From contig NZ_CADEGK010000004.1 in NCBI RefSeq assembly GCF_902826855.1, positions 16,872 through 50,668 on the forward strand: a stretch of 33,797 nt of DNA, written 5' to 3'. Positions 1 to 8,290 of this stretch are shown here, one piece after another (positions within the stretch are counted from its first letter, which is position 1; each line of letters opens with the position of its first letter). The position numbers and the translations under genes are program-made. The notes under the pieces were generated by a model that made no database searches, had not been told where the DNA came from, and saw only the letters and a program-made list of their open reading frames with translations. The stretch comes from an uncultured Phenylobacterium sp. (GTDB lineage Bacteria; Pseudomonadota; Alphaproteobacteria; Caulobacterales; Caulobacteraceae).

Positions 1-26
1 ACGCCGCCGAGGGGCGAGCGCGTGGA

Positions 27-380
27 CTACTTCCGCATCCAGCTTCCGCCGGCGGGCTTGTAGTACTCGCCCGGCTTCAGCTTGGCCTGGACGACCGAGG
101 TGTAGGCCGCGGCGCCGGCGGCTTCGACGGGCACGCCGTTCTTGGCGGCGGCCTGACGGTAGAGGGCGGCGCGGCCCTCGTTGATCTCCTGGACTGCGGC
201 CTGCAGGGCCGTGTCGCTGGAGGGCTTCACGAAGCCCAGGAAGCCGTCGGCCTGTTCGCCAACGACGCCGGCGGTCTTCGCCGCATCGACGGCGGACTTG
301 GCGTCCAGTGCGATCGCTGCGGCTGGCGCAAACGCCAGTGCGGCGAGCACGGCGGCGGAAATGCTGAGGTGGGTGCGCAT
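27..380 (-). CDS. ydbL: YdbL-like DUF1318 periplasmic protein
   Basis: A 117-residue protein with a clear Sec signal peptide (residues 1 to about 24: short basic N-terminus, Ala/Leu-rich core, cleavage near AIA-LDA). The mature part matches the YdbL/DUF1318 family: an N-terminal helix rich in Ala and Lys, a 'VGEQADG(F/Y)LG' segment and a C-terminal 'G.WM(R/K)K' end. It is the last gene of a minus-strand unit after the ynbE-like lipoprotein (18 nt gap), with a purine-rich GAGGAGGAG ribosome site before ATG 380. In Escherichia coli YdbL is encoded with YdbH and YnbE and is thought to help them; its exact role is unsettled. Recognition of family and operon order is strong; function is inferred from E. 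coli. Confidence 0.85.
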   Translation of the reverse strand: MRTHLSISAAVLAALAFAPAAAIALDAKSAVDAAKTAGVVGEQADGFLGFVKPSSDTALQAAVQEINEGRAALYRQAAAKNGVPVEAAGAAAYTSVVQAKLKPGEYYKPAGGSWMRK

Positions 381-398
381 GGGGCTTTCTCCTCCTCG

Positions 399-581
399 CT
401 AAAAGAGGTCGGGGTTCTTCTGGATGAGGGCTTTGACGTCCTCGTCCAGCTGGAGCCGGACGTTGGCGTCCAGCTTGGCGTAGATGGTGATCGGCGCCAC
501 CTCGACCCTTACGGTCGGCGTGCAGGCGCCGAGGCTCGTCAACCCGAAGGCGGCGAGCGCGACCAGTGCGGCTGCTCTCAT
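399..581 (-). CDS. ynbE: YnbE-like small outer-membrane lipoprotein
   Basis: A 60-residue lipoprotein when started at ATG 581: a short signal with lipobox LGAC, then a compact mature part of about 40 residues ('PTVRVEVAP', 'DVKALIQKNPDLF') typical of YnbE. An upstream GTG (635) would give 78 residues but place a non-signal stretch before the signal peptide, so ATG 581 is preferred. There is no good ribosome site directly before 581; a five-codon frame starting at ATG 595 (with GGAG eight bases upstream) ends in TGA overlapping this ATG, so translation may be coupled. In E. coli YnbE partners the AsmA-like YdbH to form a bridge between inner and outer membranes. Function here is inferred from that. 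Confidence 0.85.
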   Translation of the reverse strand: MRAAALVALAAFGLTSLGACTPTVRVEVAPITIYAKLDANVRLQLDEDVKALIQKNPDLF

Positions 582-618
582 GTGGCGGTGTCCATCGTCA
601 TGTCTCCAGGTTGAAGCG

Positions 619-3597
619 TCACGGCTGAACCTCACCTGAACCGTGCAGGCGGCGGAATTCGGCGTAGTCCGACAGCAGATCGTCCAGGTTCAGCGTCGTG
701 TCGAGCGTCAGGTTCACGCCGGTGCCCGAGGGCAGGGGCAGCTTCCTGCCCATGAACCGCTTCTGGATCAGGTCCATGATGCTGAGCCTGATCTTCTGCT
801 TCGTCGGAGGGTCGTGCTTGCCGACGATGTGGAACAGCACGCCCAGGCGTCCGTCGGGACGGCTGGCGACGGTGGCGTCCAGGGTGTCGAAGGCCAGGTT
901 CTCCATGGCCTGGTAGGCGAAGTCGGTGAAGGTGGCGTTGGGATCATCGACCACCGCCGCCGCCGCCGGACCGGTCGCGGCGATCGCGGTGTCGGCGGTG
1001 ACACCGGTGAGCGCTGTGCGGTCGATGGAAATCCGGCCAGGTTGAATGGCCTTCAGCTCGCCGGAGCCGATCCGCACACGGTCGCCCTGCGCCTCGAAGG
1101 CGATCCGGCCGCTGACCCGGGCGTCCAGGTCGACCTTGTCTCCGAACGGCGAAGCCTCGGCCAGGTCGTGCAGTTGCACGCCCTCGACCCGCAGGACCCC
1201 GCGCATCGGCGCTCCGGCGACGAGCGGCGCCTCCAGGCTCTCGATGTGGACCACCCCGCCACCGACCTGGGCCTCGCCGCCGGTCAGGGTGAATCGCTCG
1301 GCGGTCAGCGCGAAGCTGCCCTTCAGGCCGGTAAGCGGGACGATGGAGTCCAGGCTGTTCAGGGTCAGGGACTGGCCGGCCTCAGCGGTCAGCGGCGCCA
1401 GGCTGGTGAACTGGATCTCCCCGTTGAGGCCGCTGGCCCGCCCTGCGGGACTCTGGAAGGACATGTCGCGGATCGCCAGCGCGCCGCTGCTGCCCGCCCC
1501 GATCCCCGCCCAGTCGGCCCGGCCTTCGAACCGCGCCACGCCGGAGACGGGCGAACCGAGGGCGCTGGCCATGGGCGACAGGGTCGCCGGCTGCAGCCCG
1601 CCTTCGGCAAAGGTCAGGTCGCCGGTCTCCAGGGTGACGAACCCGACGCCGAGGCCGCCATCGTGCACCAGGTGAGCGCGACCAACGGCCGGGCCGCCGG
1701 GCTGGCGCACGGCCAGGTCGGCGGTCCAGACGTAGTTGGCCAACGACGCGCGGCCGCTGGCCGCCAGCGGGTTGAACCGGGTCTGCGGAGCCGTGTCCTC
1801 CAGTCGCCCGGCCGTGATGTCGACCTGCGCGGTCACCCGCCCATCGACGCCCGCCGCGGTGACGCCGCCACTGCCGCCAGTGACTTTCGCCTGCAGGAAG
1901 GGGATGGCTGCGCCCGCGGCCTCGGCCCGCCCTGTGATCCGCCAGTCGCCGCCGGTCATGGTCAGCAGCGGACCGCCCGCGGGACAGAGGCGGCCCGCGA
2001 CCCGCTCCACGTCGTTGGCCCCGAACTCGAGCTTCGCAGCCGTGATCGCGGCGCACCGGGTGGCGACGAAGCTGGTTCGCCCCTGCGCGAACCGCACGCG
2101 CCCGGCGGCGTCGATCGTGGAGTCCTCGGCGAACAGGAACGACCCGCTGGCGTTCAAGGCCAGGTCCGCCGACGGCTGCGGGCCGAAGCTCACCCGCCGG
2201 ATCGTGGCGTCGACCTTGGGCAGCGCGCCGCCGGCGAGGCTCAGGCGGTAGCCGTCGCCGGCCTGCGCCAGGCGCGCCTCCCCGCCGCTGTCGGGCCGCA
2301 GGCTGAGGGGCCGGTCCAGCCCGCCGACCAGCACGCCGTCGCGCAGCTCGGCGCGCCATCCCGGCGTTGCGAAGCGGAAGCTGCGCGCCGCGCGCTTGAG
2401 GGCCGCGAGCTGGGCCCCGTCGGCGGCCGCCGGTTCGCCCAGGCCCGTCCAGGCGCCCCGCCCCAGCGCGGAGCCGGTGAGGGTCAGGCTGACGTCTGTG
2501 CGGCTCGCCGACAGCGGGCCCGCCGCGGTCGCTGTCATCTTCGAGACCCGCAGCCCGCCGGCCGCGACATCGTCCGCCAGCGCCGTCACCCGCAGAGCCG
2601 CCGCCACGCGGTCGCCACCGGCTCGCGTCCAGCGCAGATTGTCGGCCACCACGGCCGCGCGCAGCCCGCCCACCGCTGCGCCGCCCAGCGCGCCGCCACC
2701 GGCCTCGATGTTCCCGGTCGCCCGGCCGGTCACTGCAAGGTCGGAAATCCAGCCGCGCGACTGGCCTACGAAGCTGGTCCGCAGCCTCGCCCGAGCGAAC
2801 CTGCGGTCCCCGAGCACCGCGTCCACGGCAGACACGTTCGCGGCCGCCACGACGAGCCCGTCACCCCAGCGCTTCCCGACATCGGGATAGGGCGCCTCGA
2901 GCTTCAGGGTCAGCCCGCCCTGCTTCGCCGACAGGCCCGCAAACGCTGAGCGCGTGAGCGGCGCAGCGAGGCTTGCGGTGATGCGCCCGCGGGACGTCGT
3001 GGCGCGCAGCGCACCTTCACCCAGGCCGACGTCGAAGCCGTCGCCCTGGAGTCGCGTGGGGGCCGAGATCGCGGCGAGCGACTGCAGCCGCCCGTCGTCC
3101 ACCGCGGCGTCGGCGGTCAGGCGGATCGGCCCGTAGTCGGTCGCCAGTTGCAGCACGCCGCCCTCGATCCGGATCCGCGGCTTGGCGGCGTCGGGCCGCG
3201 GCGGCCGGGCCAAGAACTCGCGGATCAGCGGGTCAAGCGAGCCGGCGGCCAGCCTCCCGCCGCGCAGCGAGGCCCGCAGCACCGGCCGCTTCAGCGTGAC
3301 GGCGCGCACCTCCAGGCCGCCCAGGGTCATGCGGTAGCGCACCTCCGCCCGCTCGGCGGTGAAGTCGGGGTTCTTCGGATCGCCCAGGGTCAGGCGCGCG
3401 GTGAAGGTGGTCGGTCCCACGGCCTGCACGTCGGCCTGCGCCGCCACGCCCTTCGACTTCAGCCACCCGGTCAGCGCGTCGCGCGCCAGTCCCCGGCGGT
3501 TCAGCCACAGGAGGCTCGCCACCAGGACCAGCGCCACGCCGCCGAGCGCCAGGATGAGGCGCAGGGGACGGGTCTTGGCGGGTTTGGAATCGGGCAA
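619..3597 (-). CDS. ydbH: YdbH-like AsmA-family intermembrane lipid-transport protein
   Basis: A 992-residue protein with one N-terminal membrane anchor (about residues 12-31, 'LRLILALGGVALVLVASLLW') followed by a long repetitive beta-rich periplasmic region, and a C-terminal segment ('LPLPSGTGVNLTLDTTLNLDDLLSDY') like the end of YdbH. E. coli YdbH is about 880 residues, so this is somewhat longer. AsmA-like proteins form hydrophobic grooves that carry phospholipid between membranes; YdbH acts with YnbE. It starts the unit ydbH-ynbE-ydbL (37 nt to ynbE). The start is uncertain: the frame is closed by a TAG shortly upstream, and the only candidate that keeps the full anchor is TTG 3597, with no clear ribosome site. 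Confidence 0.85.
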   Translation of the reverse strand: MPDSKPAKTRPLRLILALGGVALVLVASLLWLNRRGLARDALTGWLKSKGVAAQADVQAVGPTTFTARLTLGDPKNPDFTAERAEVRYRMTLGGLEVRAVTLKRPVLRASLRGGRLAAGSLDPLIREFLARPPRPDAAKPRIRIEGGVLQLATDYGPIRLTADAAVDDGRLQSLAAISAPTRLQGDGFDVGLGEGALRATTSRGRITASLAAPLTRSAFAGLSAKQGGLTLKLEAPYPDVGKRWGDGLVVAAANVSAVDAVLGDRRFARARLRTSFVGQSRGWISDLAVTGRATGNIEAGGGALGGAAVGGLRAAVVADNLRWTRAGGDRVAAALRVTALADDVAAGGLRVSKMTATAAGPLSASRTDVSLTLTGSALGRGAWTGLGEPAAADGAQLAALKRAARSFRFATPGWRAELRDGVLVGGLDRPLSLRPDSGGEARLAQAGDGYRLSLAGGALPKVDATIRRVSFGPQPSADLALNASGSFLFAEDSTIDAAGRVRFAQGRTSFVATRCAAITAAKLEFGANDVERVAGRLCPAGGPLLTMTGGDWRITGRAEAAGAAIPFLQAKVTGGSGGVTAAGVDGRVTAQVDITAGRLEDTAPQTRFNPLAASGRASLANYVWTADLAVRQPGGPAVGRAHLVHDGGLGVGFVTLETGDLTFAEGGLQPATLSPMASALGSPVSGVARFEGRADWAGIGAGSSGALAIRDMSFQSPAGRASGLNGEIQFTSLAPLTAEAGQSLTLNSLDSIVPLTGLKGSFALTAERFTLTGGEAQVGGGVVHIESLEAPLVAGAPMRGVLRVEGVQLHDLAEASPFGDKVDLDARVSGRIAFEAQGDRVRIGSGELKAIQPGRISIDRTALTGVTADTAIAATGPAAAAVVDDPNATFTDFAYQAMENLAFDTLDATVASRPDGRLGVLFHIVGKHDPPTKQKIRLSIMDLIQKRFMGRKLPLPSGTGVNLTLDTTLNLDDLLSDYAEFRRLHGSGEVQP

Positions 3598-3989
3598 GGC
3601 GGAGGGCTCGGCGGAAGCTTCGCCCTAGATAGCGCACAATGCGGCGGATCGATGCCAGGAGCCTGGTGGAGGGGGCGAGATCAGGCTCTGAACGGGTGCG
3701 CCCGCTCCACTCTCGCGCTGAGGCGAAAGTCCCCCTCCTGCTACGACTTACGGACCACGGTTCAGCGGGGATGCAGGCTCTGATGACCGATGTTCAGCTT
3801 GCCCGCACGCTGAGTTCGCCTCCTCACCCGTAGGGGGAGGGCGGCTTCAAGGCCGAGCATCGGCGATCAGCCCTTCCCCTACGGCCAATTGACTTGGGCC
3901 TGCCCGGCAAGGCCTATGGCACGCGTTTGAATTCGCGCGCCCGCCACAGCTGAACGAGCGTGACGCGCCCCACATTTCGAGGAAGCCAG
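3598..3989. other. Intergenic region between divergent ydbH and fadB/J-like genes
   Basis: A 392-base gap between two divergently transcribed genes, the only gap above 300 bases. No frame in it looks like a gene: frames present lack ribosome sites and recognisable protein features. It should hold the promoters of both flanking genes, though I cannot assign them. The main visible structure is a long inverted repeat at 3828-3884 with a nested small hairpin, listed separately. Confidence 0.6.
3828..3884. repeat. Long inverted repeat with nested hairpin
   Basis: Arms 3828-3841 (CCGTAGGGGGAGGG) and 3871-3884 (CCCTTCCCCTACGG) pair over 14 positions; 13 are Watson-Crick and one would be G:U in RNA. 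The 29-base loop holds a second hairpin, GCCGA (3852-3856) with TCGGC (3860-3864), three-base loop. No T-run follows, so it is not a classical terminator. It could be a copy of a dispersed intergenic palindromic element or a structured 5' leader of the downstream beta-oxidation gene. Confidence 0.6.
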
Positions 3990-6071
3990 ATGACCGAAAT
4001 CAATGCGGTGACCAAGCTCGAGCGCGATGGCGACGTGGCCGTCCTGGTGCTCAATTCGCCGCCCGTGAACGCCCTTTCGTCGAACGTGCGCCAGGGCCTG
4101 TACGACGGCTTCAAGGCGGCAGGCGCCTCGGACGCCAAGGCCATCGTGCTGATCTGCGAAGGCCGCACCTTCATCGCCGGCGCGGACATCACGGAGTTCG
4201 GAGCGCCGGGCAAGCCGACGGCCTCGCTGCTCGACGTCCAGGCCATGATGGAGGACTCGCCCAAGCCGGTGATCGCCGCGATCCATGGAACCGCCCTGGG
4301 CGGCGGCCTGGAAGTGGCGCTCTGCGCCCACTACCGCGTGGCCGTGCCCTCCGCGCGCCTGGGCCTGCCGGAAGTGGCGCTCGGCCTGCTGCCGGGCGCC
4401 GGCGGCACCCAGCGCCTGCCCCGCGTGGTCGGCGTCGAGACCGCGCTGGAGATGATGACCTCCGGCCGCCACGTGCCGGCGCCGGAAGCCCACAAGCTGG
4501 GCCTGGTCGACGAACTGGCTCCCGAAGGCAAGCTGCGCGAAGCCGCCGTCGCCTTCGCCAACAAGTGCGTGGCCGAGAACAAGCCGCTGGTGAAGATCAG
4601 CGAGAACAACACCAAGCTGCAGGCGGCCAAGGGCAAGCCGGAGATCTTCGCCGAATTCCGCAAGGCCAATGCGCGCAAGTTCCGCGGTTTCGACGCGCCG
4701 GAAGCCAACATCAAGTGCATCGAAGCGGCGGTGAACACCAACTCGTTCGAGGAGGGGCTAGCGGAGGAACGCCGGCTGTTCGGCGGGCTGATGAGCGGCG
4801 CCCAGTCGGCGGCCCAGCGCTACTATTTCTTCGCCGAGCGCCAGGCCAACAAGATCCCCGACGTGCCGGACGACACCCCGATCCGCGAGATCAAGAAGGT
4901 CGGCGTCCTGGGCGCCGGCACCATGGGCGGCGGGATCTCGATGAACTTCGCCAACATCGGCATCCCGGTGACCATCGTCGAGATGCAGAAGGACGCGCTG
5001 GACCGCGGCCTGGCGACCATCCGCAAGAACTATGAGCGCTCGCGCGGCGCCAAGCCGGAAGAGACCGAGAAGCGCATGAGCCTCCTGACCGGCTCGCTGG
5101 ACATGAACGACTTCGCCGACTGCGACCTCATCATCGAGGCGGTGTACGAGCGGATGGACATCAAGAAGGATGTCTTCAAGAAGCTGGACGGAATCGCCAA
5201 GCCGGGCGCCATCCTGGCCACCAACACCAGCTACCTGAACATCGACGAGATCGCCGCCGTCACCAAGCGTCCGCAGGACGTGATCGGCATGCACTTCTTC
5301 TCGCCCGCCAACGTCATGAAGCTGTTGGAAGTGGTCCGCGGCGAGAAGACCGGCAAGGACGTCATCGCCACGGCGATGAAGCTGGCCAAGAAGATCGGCA
5401 AGGTCGCCGCCCTGGCCGGCGTCTGCCACGGCTTCATCGGCAACCGCATGCTGAGCCAGCGCCAGCGCGAGGCCCAGAAGCTGATCATGGAAGGCGCGAT
5501 GCCCTGGGACGTGGACCGCGTCCTCTACGACTTCGGCTTCCCCATGGGCCCGTTCGCCATGAGCGACCTGGCCGGCCTGGACATCGGCTGGGTGAAGGAG
5601 AACTCGAAGGGCGAGACCCTGCGCGACGTGCTCTGCGAAGCCGATCGCCGCGGCCAGAAGACGGGCGCCGGCTACTACGACTACGACGAGAACCGCGTCG
5701 CCAAGCCCAGCGCCTTCACCGAGAAGGCGATCAACGACTTCATCGTCAAGTCGGGCGCCAACCCGCGCAAGATCAGCGACGAGGAGATCCTGGAGCGCTC
5801 GATCTATCCGATGATCAACGAGGGCCTGAAGATCCTGGAAGAGGGCAAGGCGATCCGGGCCAGCGACATCGACGTGGTCTGGGTCAACGGCTACGGCTGG
5901 CCGGTCTATCGCGGCGGCCCGATGTTCTACGGCGATCTGATCGGCGGCCCCGCCAAGGTGCTGGAAAAGATGAAGGCGTTCGAGGCCAAGATGGGCGACG
6001 ACTTCAAGCCCGCGCCGTTGCTCGAGAAGCTGGCGGCCGAAGGCAAGAAGTTCGCCGACCTGAACAAATAG
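3990..6071 (+). CDS. fadJ: Bifunctional enoyl-CoA hydratase / 3-hydroxyacyl-CoA dehydrogenase (FadB/FadJ type)
   Basis: A 693-residue beta-oxidation enzyme that hydrates trans-2-enoyl-CoA and oxidises the resulting 3-hydroxyacyl-CoA with NAD. The crotonase domain spans about residues 1-190 with both catalytic glutamates visible: E108 in 'GGGLEVAL' and E128 in 'GLPEVALG'. The NAD-binding Rossmann domain begins at 'VGVLGAGTMGGG' (about 304-315); the dehydrogenase catalytic motif 'GMHFFSPA' carries H435, and 'GFIGNR' lies further on. C-terminal 3HCDH domains follow. ATG 3990 is chosen over 3960 because GAGGAAG sits just before it. No thiolase gene (fadA) is adjacent, so the partner must lie elsewhere. 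FadB versus FadJ cannot be decided from sequence alone; the symbol is tentative. Confidence 0.92.
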   Translation: MTEINAVTKLERDGDVAVLVLNSPPVNALSSNVRQGLYDGFKAAGASDAKAIVLICEGRTFIAGADITEFGAPGKPTASLLDVQAMMEDSPKPVIAAIHGTALGGGLEVALCAHYRVAVPSARLGLPEVALGLLPGAGGTQRLPRVVGVETALEMMTSGRHVPAPEAHKLGLVDELAPEGKLREAAVAFANKCVAENKPLVKISENNTKLQAAKGKPEIFAEFRKANARKFRGFDAPEANIKCIEAAVNTNSFEEGLAEERRLFGGLMSGAQSAAQRYYFFAERQANKIPDVPDDTPIREIKKVGVLGAGTMGGGISMNFANIGIPVTIVEMQKDALDRGLATIRKNYERSRGAKPEETEKRMSLLTGSLDMNDFADCDLIIEAVYERMDIKKDVFKKLDGIAKPGAILATNTSYLNIDEIAAVTKRPQDVIGMHFFSPANVMKLLEVVRGEKTGKDVIATAMKLAKKIGKVAALAGVCHGFIGNRMLSQRQREAQKLIMEGAMPWDVDRVLYDFGFPMGPFAMSDLAGLDIGWVKENSKGETLRDVLCEADRRGQKTGAGYYDYDENRVAKPSAFTEKAINDFIVKSGANPRKISDEEILERSIYPMINEGLKILEEGKAIRASDIDVVWVNGYGWPVYRGGPMFYGDLIGGPAKVLEKMKAFEAKMGDDFKPAPLLEKLAAEGKKFADLNK

Positions 6072-6080
6072 GACGCCCGC

Positions 6081-6112
6081 GCCCTGCCTGCCCCGCACCG
6101 GGGCGGCAGGGC
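6081..6112 (+). terminator. Strong hairpin after the fadJ-like gene
   Basis: Ten bases after the stop codon, GCCCTGCC (6081-6088) pairs with GGCAGGGC (6105-6112), and inside it CCCCG (6091-6095) pairs with CGGGG (6099-6103) around a CAC loop. The 13-bp stem is GC-rich and very stable, but no T-run follows, so it may be a rho-aided terminator or an mRNA 3'-end stabiliser rather than a classical intrinsic terminator. Confidence 0.55.
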
Positions 6113-6193
6113 CACTGGCGACTGCCGCCACGGAACATCTCGCCTGATGGCCGAAGCTCTGCAACAGTAGGCAAAAGTCTACGGGGAAACGTC

Positions 6194-8254
6194 ATGGGTC
6201 GAATGCTGCGTTGGGCGGCGATGCTTTGCATCGCTGTGACCGTCACCGCCTGCAACAAGGGCGGCGTGGACGCCAAGCGGATCGAGGCGGCGGAGGCCGG
6301 CGAGTGGCTCACCTACGGCCGCACGTACGATGAGCAGCGGTTCAGCCCGCTCGACCAGATCAACAAGGAAACGGTTGGCCGCCTGGGCGTCGCCTGGTGG
6401 ACCGGTTTCGATACCGATCGCGGCCAGGAAGCCACCCCGCTGGTGGCCGACGGCGTGCTCTACACCACCACGACGTGGTCCAAGGTCTTCGCCTTCGACG
6501 CCAAGACCGGCAAGGCGCTGTGGAGCTATGATCCGCAGGTCGACGGCGGCAAGGGCTTCAACGCCTGCTGCGACGTGGTCAACCGCGGCGTCGCGCTGTG
6601 GAAGGACAAGGTCTATGTCGGCGCCCTCGACGGCCGCCTGATCGCGCTCGACGCCAAGACCGGCAAGGTCGTCTGGTCGATCCAGACCACCGATCCCAAC
6701 CAGCCCTACACGATCACCCAGGCGCCGCGCGCGGTGAAGGGCAAGATCCTCGTCGGCAACGGCGGCGCCGAGTACCCGGTGCGCGGCTACCTGTCGGCCT
6801 TCGACGCCGAGACCGGCAAGCTGGTCTGGCGCTTCCACATGACCCCGAACCCCACGGGCGCGCCGGACAACGCGGCCTCCGACAAGGTCATGAAGGAGAA
6901 GGCCAACGCCACCTGGTACGAGGGCGCCTGGAAGGACGGCGGCGGCGGCGCCACGCCGTGGGACCCCATCACCTATGACGTGAAGTCCGACCTGATCTTC
7001 GTCGGCACCGGCAACGCCGGCCCCTGGAACGGCAAGATCCGCACCGGCGGCAAGGGCGACAACCTGTTCGCCGCCTCGATCGTGGCGCTGCGCCCCGACA
7101 CCGGCGAGTACGTCTGGCACTACCAGCCGACCCCACGCGACGACTGGGACTTCGACGCCACCCAGCACCTGATGGTCGCCGACCTGCCGATCGGCGGGAA
7201 GACCCAACGCGTGGTCATGCAGGCCAACAAGAACGGCTTCTACTACGTGCTGGACGCTGCGAGCGGGAAGCTGCTGGCGGCCGACGCCTACGTGAAGGTC
7301 ACCTGGGCGACGGGGGTCGACATGGCCACCGGCCGGCCGATCGAGGCGCCGGGCGCGCGCTATGAGGGCGGCGCCACGCAACAGCAGACTCCGGGCGCGC
7401 TGGGCGGTCACAACTGGCAGCCGATGGCGTTCAGTCCGAAGGAGAACCTGGTCTATATCCCGGCCCAGACCCTCTACATGGACTACGCCGATCCCAAGGA
7501 ATTCAAGTTCATCAAGGGCGCGTGGAACCTGGGCCTCGGCCCGTCCATCCTGGCGCCCACCAGCGTACAGCCTACGCCCTTCGGTCAGCTGATCGCCTGG
7601 GACCCGGTGGCCAAGAAGGCCCGCTGGAAGGTGGACTTCCCCGAGCCGTGGCGCTCGGGCGTCCTGGCCACCGGCGGCGGGCTGGTTTTCCACGCCGCCG
7701 GGCACAAGTTCATGGCTTTCGACGCCGCCACCGGCAAGGCGCTGTGGGAGTACGACGTCGGCGCAGGCGCCATCGCGGCGGCCTCCACCTACGCCATCGA
7801 CGGCGAACAGTACGTGGCGCTGATGGTGGGCTTCGGCGGCGCCGGCGGCATGGGCGGCACCGAGCCACGCCGCAAGGGTCGCCTGCTGGTGTTCAAGCTC
7901 GACGGCAAAACGGTCCCCACGCCGTTCCCGGCCGTGGTGACCCAGGCGCCGCTGGACCTGGCCGCGGCCACGCCGTCGACCGGCGACGCCGTCAAGGGCC
8001 AGGCGCTGGCGGAGCAGTTCTGCAACACCTGCCACAACTCGGGCGGCTACCTGCCGGTCCTGGCGCGCTCGCCGGTTATCCTGGAGCCGGTCGGCTTCAA
8101 GGCGATCGTGATCGATGGGGCCAGGCAACCGCACGGCATGGCCGGCTTCCGTCGCTTCTTCGACGCCGCCGCCGCCGAGGACATCCGAGCCTTCCTGCTG
8201 GCCGAGGCGAAGAAGCCCCCGCCCAAGACGCAGGAGATGACGCACGGGCGGTAG
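6194..8254 (+). CDS. PQQ-dependent quinohemoprotein alcohol dehydrogenase, predicted lipoprotein, DxD type
   Basis: A 686-residue enzyme oxidising alcohols in the periplasm with PQQ and passing electrons to its own C-terminal haem. A signal with lipobox VTAC (C20) predicts lipid anchoring, unusual for a family normally soluble in the periplasm. The eight-bladed propeller shows repeated 'TGK.(L/V)W' tryptophan-docking motifs, the vicinal disulfide pair C125-C126, metal ligands E193 ('GGAEYP') and N274 ('GTGNAG'), and catalytic D319 in 'DDWDFDA'. Residue D321, two after it, is the extra Asp associated with lanthanide-dependent enzymes; calcium types usually have Ala, Ser or Thr there. A cytochrome c domain follows with CNTCH (C610, C613, H614) and probable axial M649. 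A GGGGAAA ribosome site precedes ATG 6194. No PQQ synthesis genes are nearby. Confidence 0.92.
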   Translation: MGRMLRWAAMLCIAVTVTACNKGGVDAKRIEAAEAGEWLTYGRTYDEQRFSPLDQINKETVGRLGVAWWTGFDTDRGQEATPLVADGVLYTTTTWSKVFAFDAKTGKALWSYDPQVDGGKGFNACCDVVNRGVALWKDKVYVGALDGRLIALDAKTGKVVWSIQTTDPNQPYTITQAPRAVKGKILVGNGGAEYPVRGYLSAFDAETGKLVWRFHMTPNPTGAPDNAASDKVMKEKANATWYEGAWKDGGGGATPWDPITYDVKSDLIFVGTGNAGPWNGKIRTGGKGDNLFAASIVALRPDTGEYVWHYQPTPRDDWDFDATQHLMVADLPIGGKTQRVVMQANKNGFYYVLDAASGKLLAADAYVKVTWATGVDMATGRPIEAPGARYEGGATQQQTPGALGGHNWQPMAFSPKENLVYIPAQTLYMDYADPKEFKFIKGAWNLGLGPSILAPTSVQPTPFGQLIAWDPVAKKARWKVDFPEPWRSGVLATGGGLVFHAAGHKFMAFDAATGKALWEYDVGAGAIAAASTYAIDGEQYVALMVGFGGAGGMGGTEPRRKGRLLVFKLDGKTVPTPFPAVVTQAPLDLAAATPSTGDAVKGQALAEQFCNTCHNSGGYLPVLARSPVILEPVGFKAIVIDGARQPHGMAGFRRFFDAAAAEDIRAFLLAEAKKPPPKTQEMTHGR

Positions 8255-8290
8255 GACGGCCTTTGGACGAGCGGCGACGCGCGGCGGAAG

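Noticed and set aside
643..2949. Long open frame on the plus strand opposite ydbH
   Set aside because: Its protein is Arg/Gly/Gln-rich low-complexity with no family motif, and it lies antisense to a well-supported gene; high GC produces such frames.
3960..3989. Upstream start for the fadB/J-like gene
   Set aside because: The first codon has no ribosome site; ATG 3990 has GAGGAAG at good spacing and begins at the usual family N-terminus.
6179..8245. Long open frame on the minus strand opposite the alcohol dehydrogenase
   Set aside because: Composition is Arg/Val/Gly-biased with no recognisable domain, while the plus strand shows complete catalytic and haem motifs.
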